The notes under the pieces: model-generated
The model's input: only the letters and a program-made list of their open reading frames with translations
Databases searched by the model: none
What the model was told of the DNA's origin: nothing
Shown here: positions 10,268 through 20,953 of the stretch, piece by piece
Numbering within the stretch: position 1 is the stretch's first letter
Layout of the letters: each line of letters begins with the position of its first letter
Program-made: the position numbers and the translations under genes
Assembly: GCA_036897625.1 (NCBI GenBank)
Contig: JAYMTA010001154.1
Location: 1-21,491, forward strand
Reading direction: 5' to 3'
Length of the DNA: 21,491 bases
Source of the DNA: Pelargonium cotyledonis
Lineage: Eukaryota > Streptophyta > Magnoliopsida > Geraniales > Geraniaceae

Positions 10268-13200
10268 ATGTCAGGTATGCTTTGGTAGTTCAATTGGTAG
10301 TTCATCGAATGCGAGTAAGCTGCAGTGACTTAATGGGAAAAGATAACAAAGAAAACTCTATATTCACACTTGTTAACCATGACACGGTGTTGTTTGTTTT
10401 ACTTGTGATCATTAACTTGTTATCATTGTGTGTTGCTGAAGGCCTTGATGGTCTGGGGGGTGATGATGAAATTAGAGAGAGGAGATCAGATTTTGAGATT
10501 TCTGAGGATGACAGGCGGCGATCGAAAATTGGAAACCTCAAGAAGAAGGCATTAAGTGCTTCGAATAGGTTCACACATTCTCTTAAGAAAAGAGGAAAAA
10601 GGAAAATTGATTATAGAGTTCCTCCAGTTTCCATAGAGGATGTAAGGGATGCAAAGGAAGAAAGTGCCGTTCTTGAGCTACGGCAAAAACTCCTGGACAG
10701 AGATATGTTGCCCTCCAGGCATGATGACTATCATACTTTGTTGAGGTAAGTTGTTTTATCCGTAACATAAGAAACATAAAATTTGGCATTTTTGAACTAG
10801 TTGTGGTGTTTTTGCGTTCTAGTGGGCTAATTCAGATATAGTGAGATCCAATCCATTAACTTATATGTTCTTTTTCCATGTAGATTTTTGAAAGCTAGGG
10901 AGTTCAACATTGAAAAGACAATCCAGATGTGGGAAGAAATGCTTAATTGGAGAAGAGAATATGGAACAGATACCATTTTGGAGGTAATGAAATTAATTTA
11001 ATCCAATACTTATTTGTGCAGACTGTGGAGTGGCCTTACTGTAGCTGTTCAAACAAAAATTGTCTTTCGGAAGGCATCACTTTTCATTATGAATAGAATA
11101 GTTTATTTATTGCACAGTCAAAGATGCATGTCTCGGGTAAACAACAACTTGGGTTGTGAATTCTTTAGCATCATTTCTAATTGTCAAGTGTTTTAAATCA
11201 TTAATATTATTTGTGTTTATCAATAACTATATTGAATGATCAATAAAAAAGGATTTTGAATTCGAAGAGCTGGAAGAAGTATTGCAATATTACCCTCAAG
11301 GGTACCATGGTGTTGACAAGGAAGGTAGGCCAATTTACATTGAGAGGCTTGGAAAAGCTCACCCGAACAAACTTATGCGTATAACCACAATAGAGCGATA
11401 CATGAAGTACCATGTCCAAGAGTTCGAGAGGGCTATACAGGAGAAGTTTCCTGCTTGTTCAATTGCTGCAAAGAAACAGATCTGTTCAACAACAACAATT
11501 CTGGATGTGCATGGTCTGGTATGTGGACTTCATCCCGATCAACCATTTTCAAACTGTATTGGGTCTCTTGCCATAAACTTTTGCTTGTGTCTTTCAATCA
11601 AATGTCACATTTGACAAAGTGAAAAGAAAAGTGATGTTGCTTAATCATCATGTATTGCATTTTGTTCAATTGTATATACCTTCGGGATTAAAAAGAGTGG
11701 CTTTCAGCCTGAATGTTGTATGTACCAGCCTCATTACAGGGTTCTGACAGATTTCCCTGTAAATGTGGTTTAGTGGGGAACATAATTAAGACATCAGAGT
11801 TCTCACTTCTGGTTTATGATTTGAATGATGTAGGGCATAAAAAATTTCACACGGACTGCTGCTACTATCTTGGCAGAAATGACAAAAATAGACAATTGTT
11901 ATTACCCTGAGGTATCCTACTATTCCAATTGCTTTTTCTTCTCAGCTCTTATTTATTTCTACTTAAAACTGTTGTATTCATCTTAAATTTTATTGTTATC
12001 TTTATGTTTTGATAATAGACATTACATCAAATGTATGTTGTCAATGCTGGCCCTGGGTTCAAGAAGATGCTATGGCCTGCTGCACAGAAATTTCTTGACC
12101 CAAAGACTATAGGAAAGATACAGGTAAGGAACTGGCTTTTTTAGCCAATGTTGTGTTGTTTTCCTTTTTCCTGCAATCTTGACTGCCTTTTTTCTAAATA
12201 TAGGTTCTGGATCCCAAATCCCTGTGTAAACTACTGGAAGCCATCGATGCTAGGTACATTTCTTGTTGCTAATTTTCCGTCTATTTATAAATTGAACTTG
12301 AAGAATTTATCAACTAACTAAAATTTCCATTCAGTCAGTTGCCTGATTTCTTGGGCGGTTCATGCACATGTGCTTCCGAAGGAGGGTGCCTAAGATCTAA
12401 TAAAGGTCCATGGAATGATCCCGAGATAATGAAGGTAGGGCTTTTCCACTTTTTTTTTTCTTTATTCCGTGAGTATTATGTTTAATTCTAATTCTATCCT
12501 TTAGGCATGAAATGATTATCATGCTTTTAATTGAAATTGAGCTGCTATCTGGAGGCTAACATGGGTGACCTTTATAGCTTGTGCATAACGGGGAAGCAAC
12601 ATTTGTCAGGCAAATCACTAGAGTGTCTAATGACCAACAGAAATTTGAGTCTTATATTCAGATGCGGCCGTCGAAGGTAAGATTCTGTCTATTGATTTAC
12701 AGTTTATTGGTGTGTCATAAGTACATCTTATTAGAGAGAACATAATATAATTTGTTTATCAGGGAAGGGCTAGTGATACATCGACTGCAGAATCAGGTTC
12801 AGATATTGATGATCCTTGTTCTCCACATGTACGAAGGAGCTCCTCAGTTCCTAGTTTGGCCCCAGTTCATGAAGAAGTAAGTTCTAAAACCTGACTTGGA
12901 TTAAGTGTAATGGTTATGTATTTGCATCTATTAATCAGATAAAAACTGTGATATATGCAGGTTAGAGCATCAGATCCAAATGGTTACTACACTTGTGATG
13001 ATAACTTCGAGCAAGTGGTTCACAGGGACAGGGGATTAGTAAATTTACTGGATCAACCCTATATCGGGAGTTCTCCTCCTACGGGAATATCTAATTCGGA
13101 AGGTATTAGTCAAATGTTATTTACCTTGATCTTGTATATCTTTTCTTTAGTAGTGTGCTAAACTTTTACTGTTAATCGTTCCTTTTTCACCACTATTATC

Positions 13201-14594
13201 TGAATATATTAAATTTGATGCATCTTTTTAGGTACTGTAGTCAATCGTTGGCTCAGAACTTTGAAGGAAAAAGTCGATAAAAGAAACCTTGATTTGATGG
13301 GAAGAATGCTGATATCACTTTTGGTCAGACTAATTACATTTTTCCGGAATTTAAGCTTTGGATTTTGGAGAGGGCAAAACAATATTTACCCATCAAATTT
13401 GAGAGGGCGCAATGTCAATAGCTCTTCACCAGCTGTTCAATCTGTCAATGAAGAGGACTGTCTTCTTCCATGTATTCAGCGCCTTGAGACATTAGAGAAA
13501 GTGTTTGAAGAGGTCAAGAACAAGCGTGCTGACATTCCTTTGGAAAAGGAGCAAATGCTTATGGAATCTTTGGACAGAATCAAATCTGTTGAATTGGACC
13601 TCGAGAAAACAAAGAGGGTAACTATTTTCTTCCTCAGCTGGGTTTTGAAAATTGGACCCTGGATTACGTTTTCAGAGTTGATGTTATTGTTTCAGGTACT
13701 TCATGCTACAGTGATGAAGCAACTTCAGATTTCGGAGCTACTGGAGCATTTAGAGGAGTCTAGATGTCGAGTAAGTCACTATCCGAACATTGTCACACAA
13801 TCCATAAACAACATTGTAACATCACTTAACCATGCTATAAGGTCTTAGAGGTAGAGTCAGCACACCAGTTATCCTTTTTGCCCTTTTTGGGTTTGATAGT
13901 AATACTACTGAATCAATAACCGACACTAAAGTTAGGGAAGAAAATCAGAGAAAGCTTGCTTCATGTCTTTTTCTCTTTTTTCTTTCTATTTTTTGTCTTA
14001 ACCATGCGGTTTCCAAAGCGGGCCCATAATCAGCATGACATCAGGATTCAGGACCTTTAAGCCATATCACTCTCACACTAATCCCCATTCGGTCCGGTTA
14101 GGTCCACAAGTGCGTCAAAGCTCTTTTTACCAAGTTTTAACGCATCTGCCTCGTGTCTTCGATTACCAATACAATTTTTCCCACAACTCTTTGCCCTCAT
14201 CCTGTTCCCAGTTAATACACAAAGAAACCCATGTTCTGTCTCCTAAAAAGATAATTGTCCTGCACGTGTGATTTTCTTTGTGCTGATATATGGCAATATA
14301 GCTGAAACTTTTGTCATTATATTCGGAATCACTCAGGTTAGGCGTGCTGAATAAGTACGCTGAAATGAAAGAAACAATATATTCATTGGTACTACTCCTT
14401 TTTTCTGTCTACGATCTATATGAATCTCAGTATGCAGCTAAAATCCTTTCTTTATTTGTAACTAAAGACTCCCAGTTTGCTGTCACTGGGAGTCTTGTAT
14501 AGCATTCCGAATTTTGTGTTCATACTTCAGTAGTTTTTATTCTTTCTGATACCGTTGAGGATCTTTGTTGTAGCAAAGACGATTATTTTGTTAA
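10268..14594 (+). CDS. SFH: SEC14-like phosphatidylinositol/phosphatidylcholine transfer protein, SFH type (SEC14-nodulin)
   Basis: SEC14-family lipid exchange protein thought to present phosphatidylinositol to lipid kinases at the plasma membrane and secretory pathway. Coding exons: 10268-10274, 10442-10745, 10884-10983, 11252-11518, 11834-11911, 12019-12123, 12204-12253, 12335-12434, 12578-12676, 12763-12876, 12961-13102, 13232-13617, 13696-13770 and 14574-14594; phases all agree, total 615 aa. The start ATG TCA G joins GC CTT GAT to give [20 protein letters not shown], which fits the family. Visible parts: polybasic [20 protein letters not shown] (about 35-60), CRAL-TRIO N region with [17 protein letters not shown] (about 75-130), SEC14 lipid-binding domain (about 150-325) with [49 protein letters not shown] and [11 protein letters not shown], a Ser-rich linker, a hydrophobic/basic stretch near 470-495, and a coiled-coil-like C-terminus ending QRRLFC. 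Paralog number is not assigned. Starting the gene at an ATG in the 10282-10441 intron would be wrong. Confidence 0.92.
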
Positions 14595-14637
14595 TAACAG
14601 TGAGGATTCAAGAATGACAGCAAGACAATTAAACCGA

Positions 14638-14717
14638 AAGCTTGCTGGAGCAACTATGTGAGCTCACAAGATCATCAGAAGCTTGCTGGAGCAACTATGT
14701 GAGCTCACAAGATCATC
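14638..14717. repeat. 39-bp direct tandem duplication in the SFH 3' region
   Basis: The same 39 bp beginning AAGCTTGCTGGAGCAACTAT occur at 14638-14676 and 14679-14717 (period 41), with no mismatch seen. They lie 44 bp past the SFH stop codon, so probably in its 3' UTR. Identity suggests a recent event or an assembly duplication. Confidence 0.9.
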
Positions 14718-15772
14718 GGAGACAGCAATGGGTTACACTTCTTTCTTTCCCTTGAAGTTTCAAGTCTATATAATATCTACCATCCTCAGTAGAGAGTCCA
14801 GCCGGATGTTAACCGTGTTAAGCTGTACCCTGCTCGGCTCCAAACCTATTAAAAAGGTACAAGTGATGAGGCATCTTGGAGAGGAAAAAGTTGAAGGTCT
14901 CATCTTATTTGGTGAACATAGTTTCATGCTCATCAAGAATGAGTAAACAAAAAGGATAGAGCATATGTGCTTGAAGACGTGCGTCCAATAATAATGTTAC
15001 TTTGGAATCTAGAGAGGATAAAGAATATAGGGCAGAATTTCAGTCTAAATTTTAATGAGTTGTTACAATGTTATTTGTTGACAACGGAGTTTTGATATTT
15101 TTTTGAATTCTTTGCGTCGTTTTGGGTGTATGAATTGTCTAACTTTAAGTAAGCCGGTTCACCTTCAATTTATCTTGTATAGAGAAAATAGATTATCAAT
15201 CAATTTTTTAGTAGTTGAGACTCAACATCTCAATGGGATGATATTACATCATGAATTAACATTCTTATATACTTCAATATTTTGTGTCTTGGCAGAGTTG
15301 GCTTACCTAAAGCTAGGTAAACCAGACACTCAAAACGATGAGGATTACCAAATTTGGATTGCATAAACTTGGCCCACAAAAAGAAAAAACCCTTGGTATA
15401 AGACTGACCAATTTAGATTTCATCGGGGAATCAACATCCCAAAAATTCTTCAAAATTAGAACCTCGTACGACTAGAAGGGGTATGTAATGACATATGGGA
15501 ACCAATTTTTGGTCCCAACACATTATACCTATCTTTTAATTTTTTTTTGCCTTTATACTTAAAATTTTAAGTTAAATTTTCGGTTAAACATAACATAATA
15601 ATCTATTTCTTTTAAAGAATAAAAGATTTGTTTGGTATATAAATGTCCGGAATGAGGTTAAAAATGAATTATGAAATATGAGATTGTTTGGTAAAATTGT
15701 TGAAAGTAAATGTATAATTTTAAATTCACCAAAACATCTTTGATAAGTAAATAATAATAAATTATTGTGTTA
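14718..15772 (+). other. SFH 3' UTR and intergenic spacer
   Basis: Frames at 14683-14946 and 15103-15366 open by chance and resemble no protein I know. Sequence becomes AT-rich towards 15772. No RNA gene or clear repeat recognised. Confidence 0.35.
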
Positions 15773-16014
15773 CTCCCTCCGTCCCAAAATGAGTCTCTTG
15801 TTTCATTTTCATTTTTGTCCCAAAATGAGTGTATTTTTTCCTTTTCTAGTAAGTTAGTTATGTATGAATTGTCAATAATACCCTTATAAAAAGTTAGTTA
15901 AGATCCCTCAACACATGATCATGAGGATAAAATAGTAAACATGTCACACTAACTAACTTTTTCTTAATTTTTCTCAAAATAGAAAGGAGGACACTCATTT
16001 TGGAACAGAGAGAG
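15773..16014. mobile_element. Stowaway-type MITE, copy C, diverged
   Basis: 242 bp starting with the canonical CTCCCTCCGTCCCAAAATGA and ending in CATTTTGGAACAGAGAGAG, flanked by TA (15771-15772 and 16015-16016). The terminal motif GTCCCAAAATGAGT is repeated inside the left arm about 33 bp further in. The interior, with AAGTTAGTTA and its complement TAACTAACTT, differs from the other two copies, so it belongs to another subfamily. Non-coding. Confidence 0.8.
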
Positions 16015-17006
16015 TATTTGAATTGAAGTTTATTAATATTATTTTGTTTGATACTTTTATAAGTTGCACATTTATGGTATAAGTAGTTTATAGTTGAGTT
16101 TGTACCTAAATTTGTATACGGTAGTCCATTTCATTTAAGTTAAATTGATATTCAAGATCAACTTCAAATTACCACGATCGACCTATAGCAAGAAAGTGAA
16201 GGTTTATCATCGATATACATTGGTCAACCAAGACCATAAAAAAAAATCTTTTGATGAAAGTTCATGTACATCAAACTACGAGATAGTTCTATCTACTATT
16301 GGTCGACCTTCACGATACCATGGTCTATTGCAAATAATAGAAATTCGTACAACTTGAGGTTAAATTTGTCATCAACCATCACAATTTCAATGGTATTTGA
16401 GGTTCAAATAACCCAAAGGAGCCACACTCTTTCATGTAGCAAAAGCTGTGCATGCTTCACATTTTTTTTAGGTTAGTTAATAGATAGTAAACACACAACT
16501 AAACATATTTCAGAGATAATGTCTAGTGTTTCAATTTGACGCAGATATGTAGGCAACCCACAAGCATGGTTCTGTTTTTCTTGCATCTGCCAACAATTTT
16601 GTAAAAATTAGTTAATGATTTTTATATTATTTACTCTAACAAATGTTCTAATCAAAACTCACAAGTCAAAACCGGTTCTTTGGAGCAGCTGGGTTGCGAG
16701 GTTAAAGACTCGATCTGGCAGCTTTCGTGTGGTCTGGCTGTACTCCAATCAATCAATACGCGTCCTTCTTCGTCTTCTTAATTTATATTTCTAATGGTAG
16801 TATGAGCTATTCTCTTCCCTTTCTCTCTCCTTCAGCTCTTTAGTTTCTGTATGTTTTGTTCTGTAATCTACATGTAAAAGCTCTTAGCTTGTTCTTCAGA
16901 TTAATTGAGGAAGGACCCTGAATTCATTGGCTGGAGATAAAGCTAGATCTCTGTTCACAAAGACAAGATCTCTCAGTTTCTTGCCCACCCAACAATCCAG
17001 AGAACC
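16015..17006 (+). promoter_or_regulatory. Spacer, promoter and 5' UTR region of the LLG gene
   Basis: AT-rich spacer to about 16680, with weakly mirrored GTCGACC-like and CCATGGTC-like motifs near 16180-16330 but no clear element ends. From about 16740 there is a CCAATCAATCAAT stretch, a TTTATATTT motif near 16782 and a long CT-rich tract (about 16810-16840) typical of plant core promoters and leaders. The leader continues to the ATG at 17007. Confidence 0.4.
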
Positions 17007-18960
17007 ATGGAGGGCCATAGAAACTTTTCTTGGGCATTTCTGCTTCTGTTTTTGATGTGTTTCTCTGCTTCTTCAACATCCAGTTTCATTTCAGGTATAG
17101 TCCTCTTCTTCTTTTCTGCTGGATCTTTATTTTACCACGAAGGTATTGTTTTTTGCTGGAAACCCATCTCTGATGTGTTCTTTTTAAACAGATGGGGTCT
17201 TTGATTCTCAGGCTTTGACTGGCCGTAGCCTTCTTCAAGCTAAGAAAGGTATGATTTTTCTTGAAACCCATCTGTTTCTGGAGAGGTCTTTCATGATATG
17301 TTTGCAAAAAATTTCTATGCTTGCTCATTCCCAATTGCTCTATTTAAGCTGAAGTCAGTAATTGGCACTGTCAATCTAGATTCATTTAGATCATAAATAG
17401 GACCAGAACGGGTTATTGACATTCTGGGAAAAGAATGGTACTTTGCTTTGTTATGGTTTTGTGCTTGTTTGAAGTGGTAGATCTTCTATTGGGTTCTTAG
17501 CTGAAGTTAAAACTGTTACATTGATAAGCAAATGTGATTGTTTCAATGTGAAACGTTGATCAACAACTTGGAATTTCTGAGACCTTGTACAAATTAGATG
17601 CACTTACTTCATCAAGTTGGTCTCAAGAAGCAGATAGATTAGTAAAGTTGCTACCATGTGAATGAGGTAACAAAATTATTGGCTGTAATATTAATTCGAC
17701 AAATAGGAGTCATATTTTGCATCAGTTATGAAGTTGTATCATATATACCCGAAAGGATATAGCTCGGTATCTTGACCGAATGGGCAAAACTTTGTATTTT
17801 ATGCAGCTTTATGTTGTACATTCTTGACTCAAAATTCATTTATGTGCTAGAATTTATGTGATTTGCATATACTCATAATTACAGTTTGTATGAGATAATG
17901 GGTTTCTATATTTGTGGCACAGCTATAAATTTATAATACATTTCTATATGAGTTTGTCAAATTTCTATATTTGACTGGTTCTGGATGTATCTAGGATATT
18001 AATGCAAAAGTAGTGCTTCTGAGTCCCATACATATCAGCTTAGAAAAAGATGTGGATTTTGTAGATGTCTGATACTATTGTTTTAGAGGCTAACTTCTGC
18101 CGATTCATTGTTTATGTTTCCATGATTGCTTTGCTGTTGAATTGGGAAAGTGTGCTTAGTTTGTTGGCAAAAATTCCTTGGGAAATGCTGCACCTCAAGG
18201 ATCTATTGGGTTAAATGCTAAGTTTTCTCTTAGTTATGACGTGTGAAGTGGTTGAACAACGCTGCCCTAGAGAGCACAAAAATTGATCTTCAAGTGCCCA
18301 TCTTTAAGTAGCATCTACGACAATTTGCTTAAGTCGTGAATAAGGCAAATTGATATCTTAGGCTTTGAGACAATCTTGCCGAATAACAACATTGAACTAC
18401 TTAGTGTGGTGTTTGTGTCTTTCATTCTCATGGAAGTTGCATTGTTACTTCACTGGCATTTCATAAGCATTTCTTTTTTTTTCCTCTCATGCGTCAAACA
18501 TATGTATGCAACTATATTCCCCAAATACTTGCAGATAAATGCTCTTCCCCAGAGTGCTTACTGCAAATATCGTAATGCTATTTTATTATTACCTGCAGCT
18601 TGCCCTGTGAATTTTGAGTTCCTGAACTACACTATCATCACAAGCAAATGCAAAGGACCTCAGTACCCCCCTGATCTTTGCTGTTCATCATTTAAGGAAT
18701 TTGCTTGCCCTTACGCACCTGAATTGAATGACCTAACAAACGACTGTGCTTCAACGATGTTCAGCTACATTAACCTCTACGGGAAATACCCACCTGGCCT
18801 TTTTGCCAGCGAGTGCCGGGAGGACAAAAATGGCCTTGCGTGCCCTGCACTGTCACCAAGTGAATTAGCTGATGATACAAGTGGGAATCAGATAACGAGT
18901 TTTCCGCCCCTGCTGCTAATACTCTCGGCCTGCTTCATGCTGTTTCTCCAGTTGTTGTGA
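17007..18960 (+). CDS. LLG1: LORELEI-like GPI-anchored protein (LLG1-like)
   Basis: Small GPI-anchored cell-surface protein; in Arabidopsis, LORELEI/LLG proteins chaperone FERONIA-family receptor kinases to the plasma membrane and act with them as co-receptors for RALF peptides. Exons 17007-17094, 17192-17248 and 18599-18960 (TGA) join in phase to 168 aa, the length of LLG1. Visible: N-terminal signal peptide (about 1-25, hydrophobic FLLLFLMCFSA), a short linker with GRSLLQAKK, then the conserved module CPVNFEFLNYTIITSKCKG, DLCCSSFKEFACPY and CASTMFSYINLYGKYPPGLF. Mature-region cysteines are at 50, 66, 76, 77, 85, 98, 121 and 130, the eight expected of the family. Asn58 in NYT is a possible glycosylation site. 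The tail has a likely GPI attachment region in ADDTSGN (139-145) and a final hydrophobic stretch. Intron 2 is long (1,350 bp). LLG1 versus LLG2/3 is inferred from the overall look only. Confidence 0.93.
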
Positions 18961-19348
18961 AGTCTCTAATGTCGATTCTTTTTCCAACTAATGCTGTATT
19001 GTGAAAATTACGGTACCTTCTATGCCAGCCTCGAGGCGTCATTCTTATATATTCCATGTATCACTATAGAGTGATTATTCTTTTATTACAAATACTCAAA
19101 GGAATTGAACTTGTGAATTGGTTTGTGACTACTGAGTTCATGTCTCGCAGCATACTCTGTGTGTAATGCATATTATAAATTTGCGCGGTTCAAATTTTGT
19201 TACTTTGCAGTGGTAATTGATGCTTCTTGATTTGTCTTCATTGTACCCAACGTTTTCTTTGGATATTGTATGTGTGGCTGCTAGTCATTCAAGCCTGGCA
19301 CAGCAAAAACAATAACCAGGTGTCCATTTCTTCAAAATTGTGATAGCT
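18961..19348 (+). other. LLG 3' UTR and spacer before the PPR gene
   Basis: 388 bp without a gene. It must hold the LLG polyadenylation site and the promoter and leader of the PPR gene. No clear TATA box is seen near the PPR start. Confidence 0.4.
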
Positions 19349-20953
19349 ATGGCTGGTCTCAAACCCCCATTTTTTCCTGCAAAAAAATGCACCCCTCGGA
19401 CTCAGCCTGTTGTTGTCTTACTCAAGATGTGCAAGAACTTCCCGGAGGTAAGACAGTTACACGCGCAGTTGATTGTTTCGGGACTCATAAATCGTCATAA
19501 CAATGCTTCAAAACTCATTGAGTCGTATGTTTCGATATCAGAAATCTACTTTGCCCTGTCTGTTTTCGAAGCAACACCATCTCCGGACACATTTGCCTAC
19601 AACACCATGATGAGAGGCCTCATGCTGGGTAAGCGCCCTTTCGATTCCTTGTTACTCTATAACAAACTGTTGCTCCACGGATTGGCGCCGGACACTTACT
19701 CCTACACATTCTTCCTCAAGGCATGTTCTTATCTCGGGGCGATTTCTCAAGGCAAGCAAGTGCACTGCCAGATTATCAAGGCCGGAGAAGGAGCTCACAC
19801 TCACATCATCTCCTCCTTGATACACATGTACGCAAATTCAGGTAACATTGATTCCGCGGAGCGTGTTCTTGCACAATCTTCGGGACAAAACACACTCGCC
19901 AAGAACTCTATGATCACAGGGTATTTGATTGAAGGACAAGTTGAAAACGCCCGAAGAGTGTTTGATAGCATGTCGGGTAAAGACGTGGCGTCCTGGAGCG
20001 CCATGGTATCGGGATACACAAAGAATGGAATGCACGAGGATGCACTTGCTCTTTTTCAAGAAATGATACATTCTCGGGTTCCCCCGAATGAATCAGCACT
20101 CGTGAGTGCCTTATCCGCCTGCGCCAATCTGGGCGTGCAGGACTCGGGTGCACGGATACACGAATACATTGACGAAACGGGCTGGAAGATCAGCAACACT
20201 CTTGGCACTGCTCTTATTGACATGTATGCTAAATGTGGCAGCATTGAAAGTGCGTATAAGGTGTTCGAGAAAATGTCTAGCAGAGATGTTGTTTCATGGG
20301 GAGCTATGATTTCAGGTTTTGCTATGCACGGGCGTGCACAAAAGTGTTTTGAGCTGCTAGAAGAGATGGTTGCTGGTGGGACTTTGCCCAACAGAGTTGT
20401 CTTTACATCCGTTTTATCAGCTTGCTCTCACGCGGGCTATGTGGAAATGGGGCATCATTATTTCAAATGGATGGTTGGGGAATTCGGGATTAGACCGAGC
20501 ATAGAACACTATGGTTGCATGGTGGATCTCCTCGGGCGCGCGGGGAAGTTGTCAGAGGCAGAAGAGCTCATAAACTCTATGACTGAGAAGCCTAATGCAG
20601 TTATTTGGGGTACATTGCTGAGTGCCTGTGGGAAGTACAATGACCCGGAAAGAGGGAACCGCGCATTCAGGAAGCTCGTGGAGCTCGAACCAACGTCGGG
20701 TGATTGGTACAAACAAGGAGGGATTATGTTTGAGAGGGCAGGGAAGAAAGAAGATGCAATGCAGGTAAGGAAGTTGATCAAAGAAGCAGAAATGGAGACG
20801 ACTCGTGGGTCGAGTTTCATTGAAGTTGGAGGCGTGGTTCATGAGTTTGCAGCAGGAGATACGGATCATAACAAGGCTAGAGAAATTTACAAGATGACAG
20901 AGGAAATTAACAGGTGTATAGCAATTGTTGAAGATGCAACTAGTTGTGTATGA
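19349..20953 (+). CDS. Pentatricopeptide repeat protein, PLS class, E subgroup
   Basis: Intronless gene of 534 aa. PLS-class PPR proteins bind organellar RNA one base per motif and mostly specify C-to-U editing sites in plastids or mitochondria. The first in-frame ATG after an upstream stop (TAA at 19313) is at 19349. Repeats run from about residue 30 to 415, with typical signatures: RQLHAQLIVSGL, DTFAYNTMMRGL, DTYSYTFFLKACSYLG, GKQVHCQIIKAG, SLIHMYANSGNIDSA, DVASWSAMVSGYTKNG, LIDMYAKCGSIESAYKVF, DVVSWGAMISGFAMHG, FTSVLSACSHAGYVEMG and HYGCMVDLLGRAGKLSEAEE. An E-type region follows (about 416-525: IWGTLLSACGKYND, LVELEP, SSFIEVGGVVHEF, KAREIY). There is no DYW deaminase domain; the protein ends soon after the E2-like motif. 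The usual LLSNIYA part of the E1 motif is altered (about 452-461). A transit peptide is not obvious. The target RNA is unknown. Confidence 0.93.
   Translation: MAGLKPPFFPAKKCTPRTQPVVVLLKMCKNFPEVRQLHAQLIVSGLINRHNNASKLIESYVSISEIYFALSVFEATPSPDTFAYNTMMRGLMLGKRPFDSLLLYNKLLLHGLAPDTYSYTFFLKACSYLGAISQGKQVHCQIIKAGEGAHTHIISSLIHMYANSGNIDSAERVLAQSSGQNTLAKNSMITGYLIEGQVENARRVFDSMSGKDVASWSAMVSGYTKNGMHEDALALFQEMIHSRVPPNESALVSALSACANLGVQDSGARIHEYIDETGWKISNTLGTALIDMYAKCGSIESAYKVFEKMSSRDVVSWGAMISGFAMHGRAQKCFELLEEMVAGGTLPNRVVFTSVLSACSHAGYVEMGHHYFKWMVGEFGIRPSIEHYGCMVDLLGRAGKLSEAEELINSMTEKPNAVIWGTLLSACGKYNDPERGNRAFRKLVELEPTSGDWYKQGGIMFERAGKKEDAMQVRKLIKEAEMETTRGSSFIEVGGVVHEFAAGDTDHNKAREIYKMTEEINRCIAIVEDATSCV

Noticed and set aside
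10282-10441. N-terminal extension of the SFH frame starting at upstream methionines
   Set aside because: It reads through the first coding intron; the spliced ATG TCA G start gives the family N-terminus instead.
14683-14946. 87-codon frame downstream of SFH
   Set aside because: It overlaps the tandem duplication and lies after the natural QRRLFC stop; no known domain.
18376-18598. Open frame upstream of LLG exon 3
   Set aside because: It is the end of intron 2; the acceptor at 18597-18598 joins in phase to exon 2 and the protein then matches LLG length.
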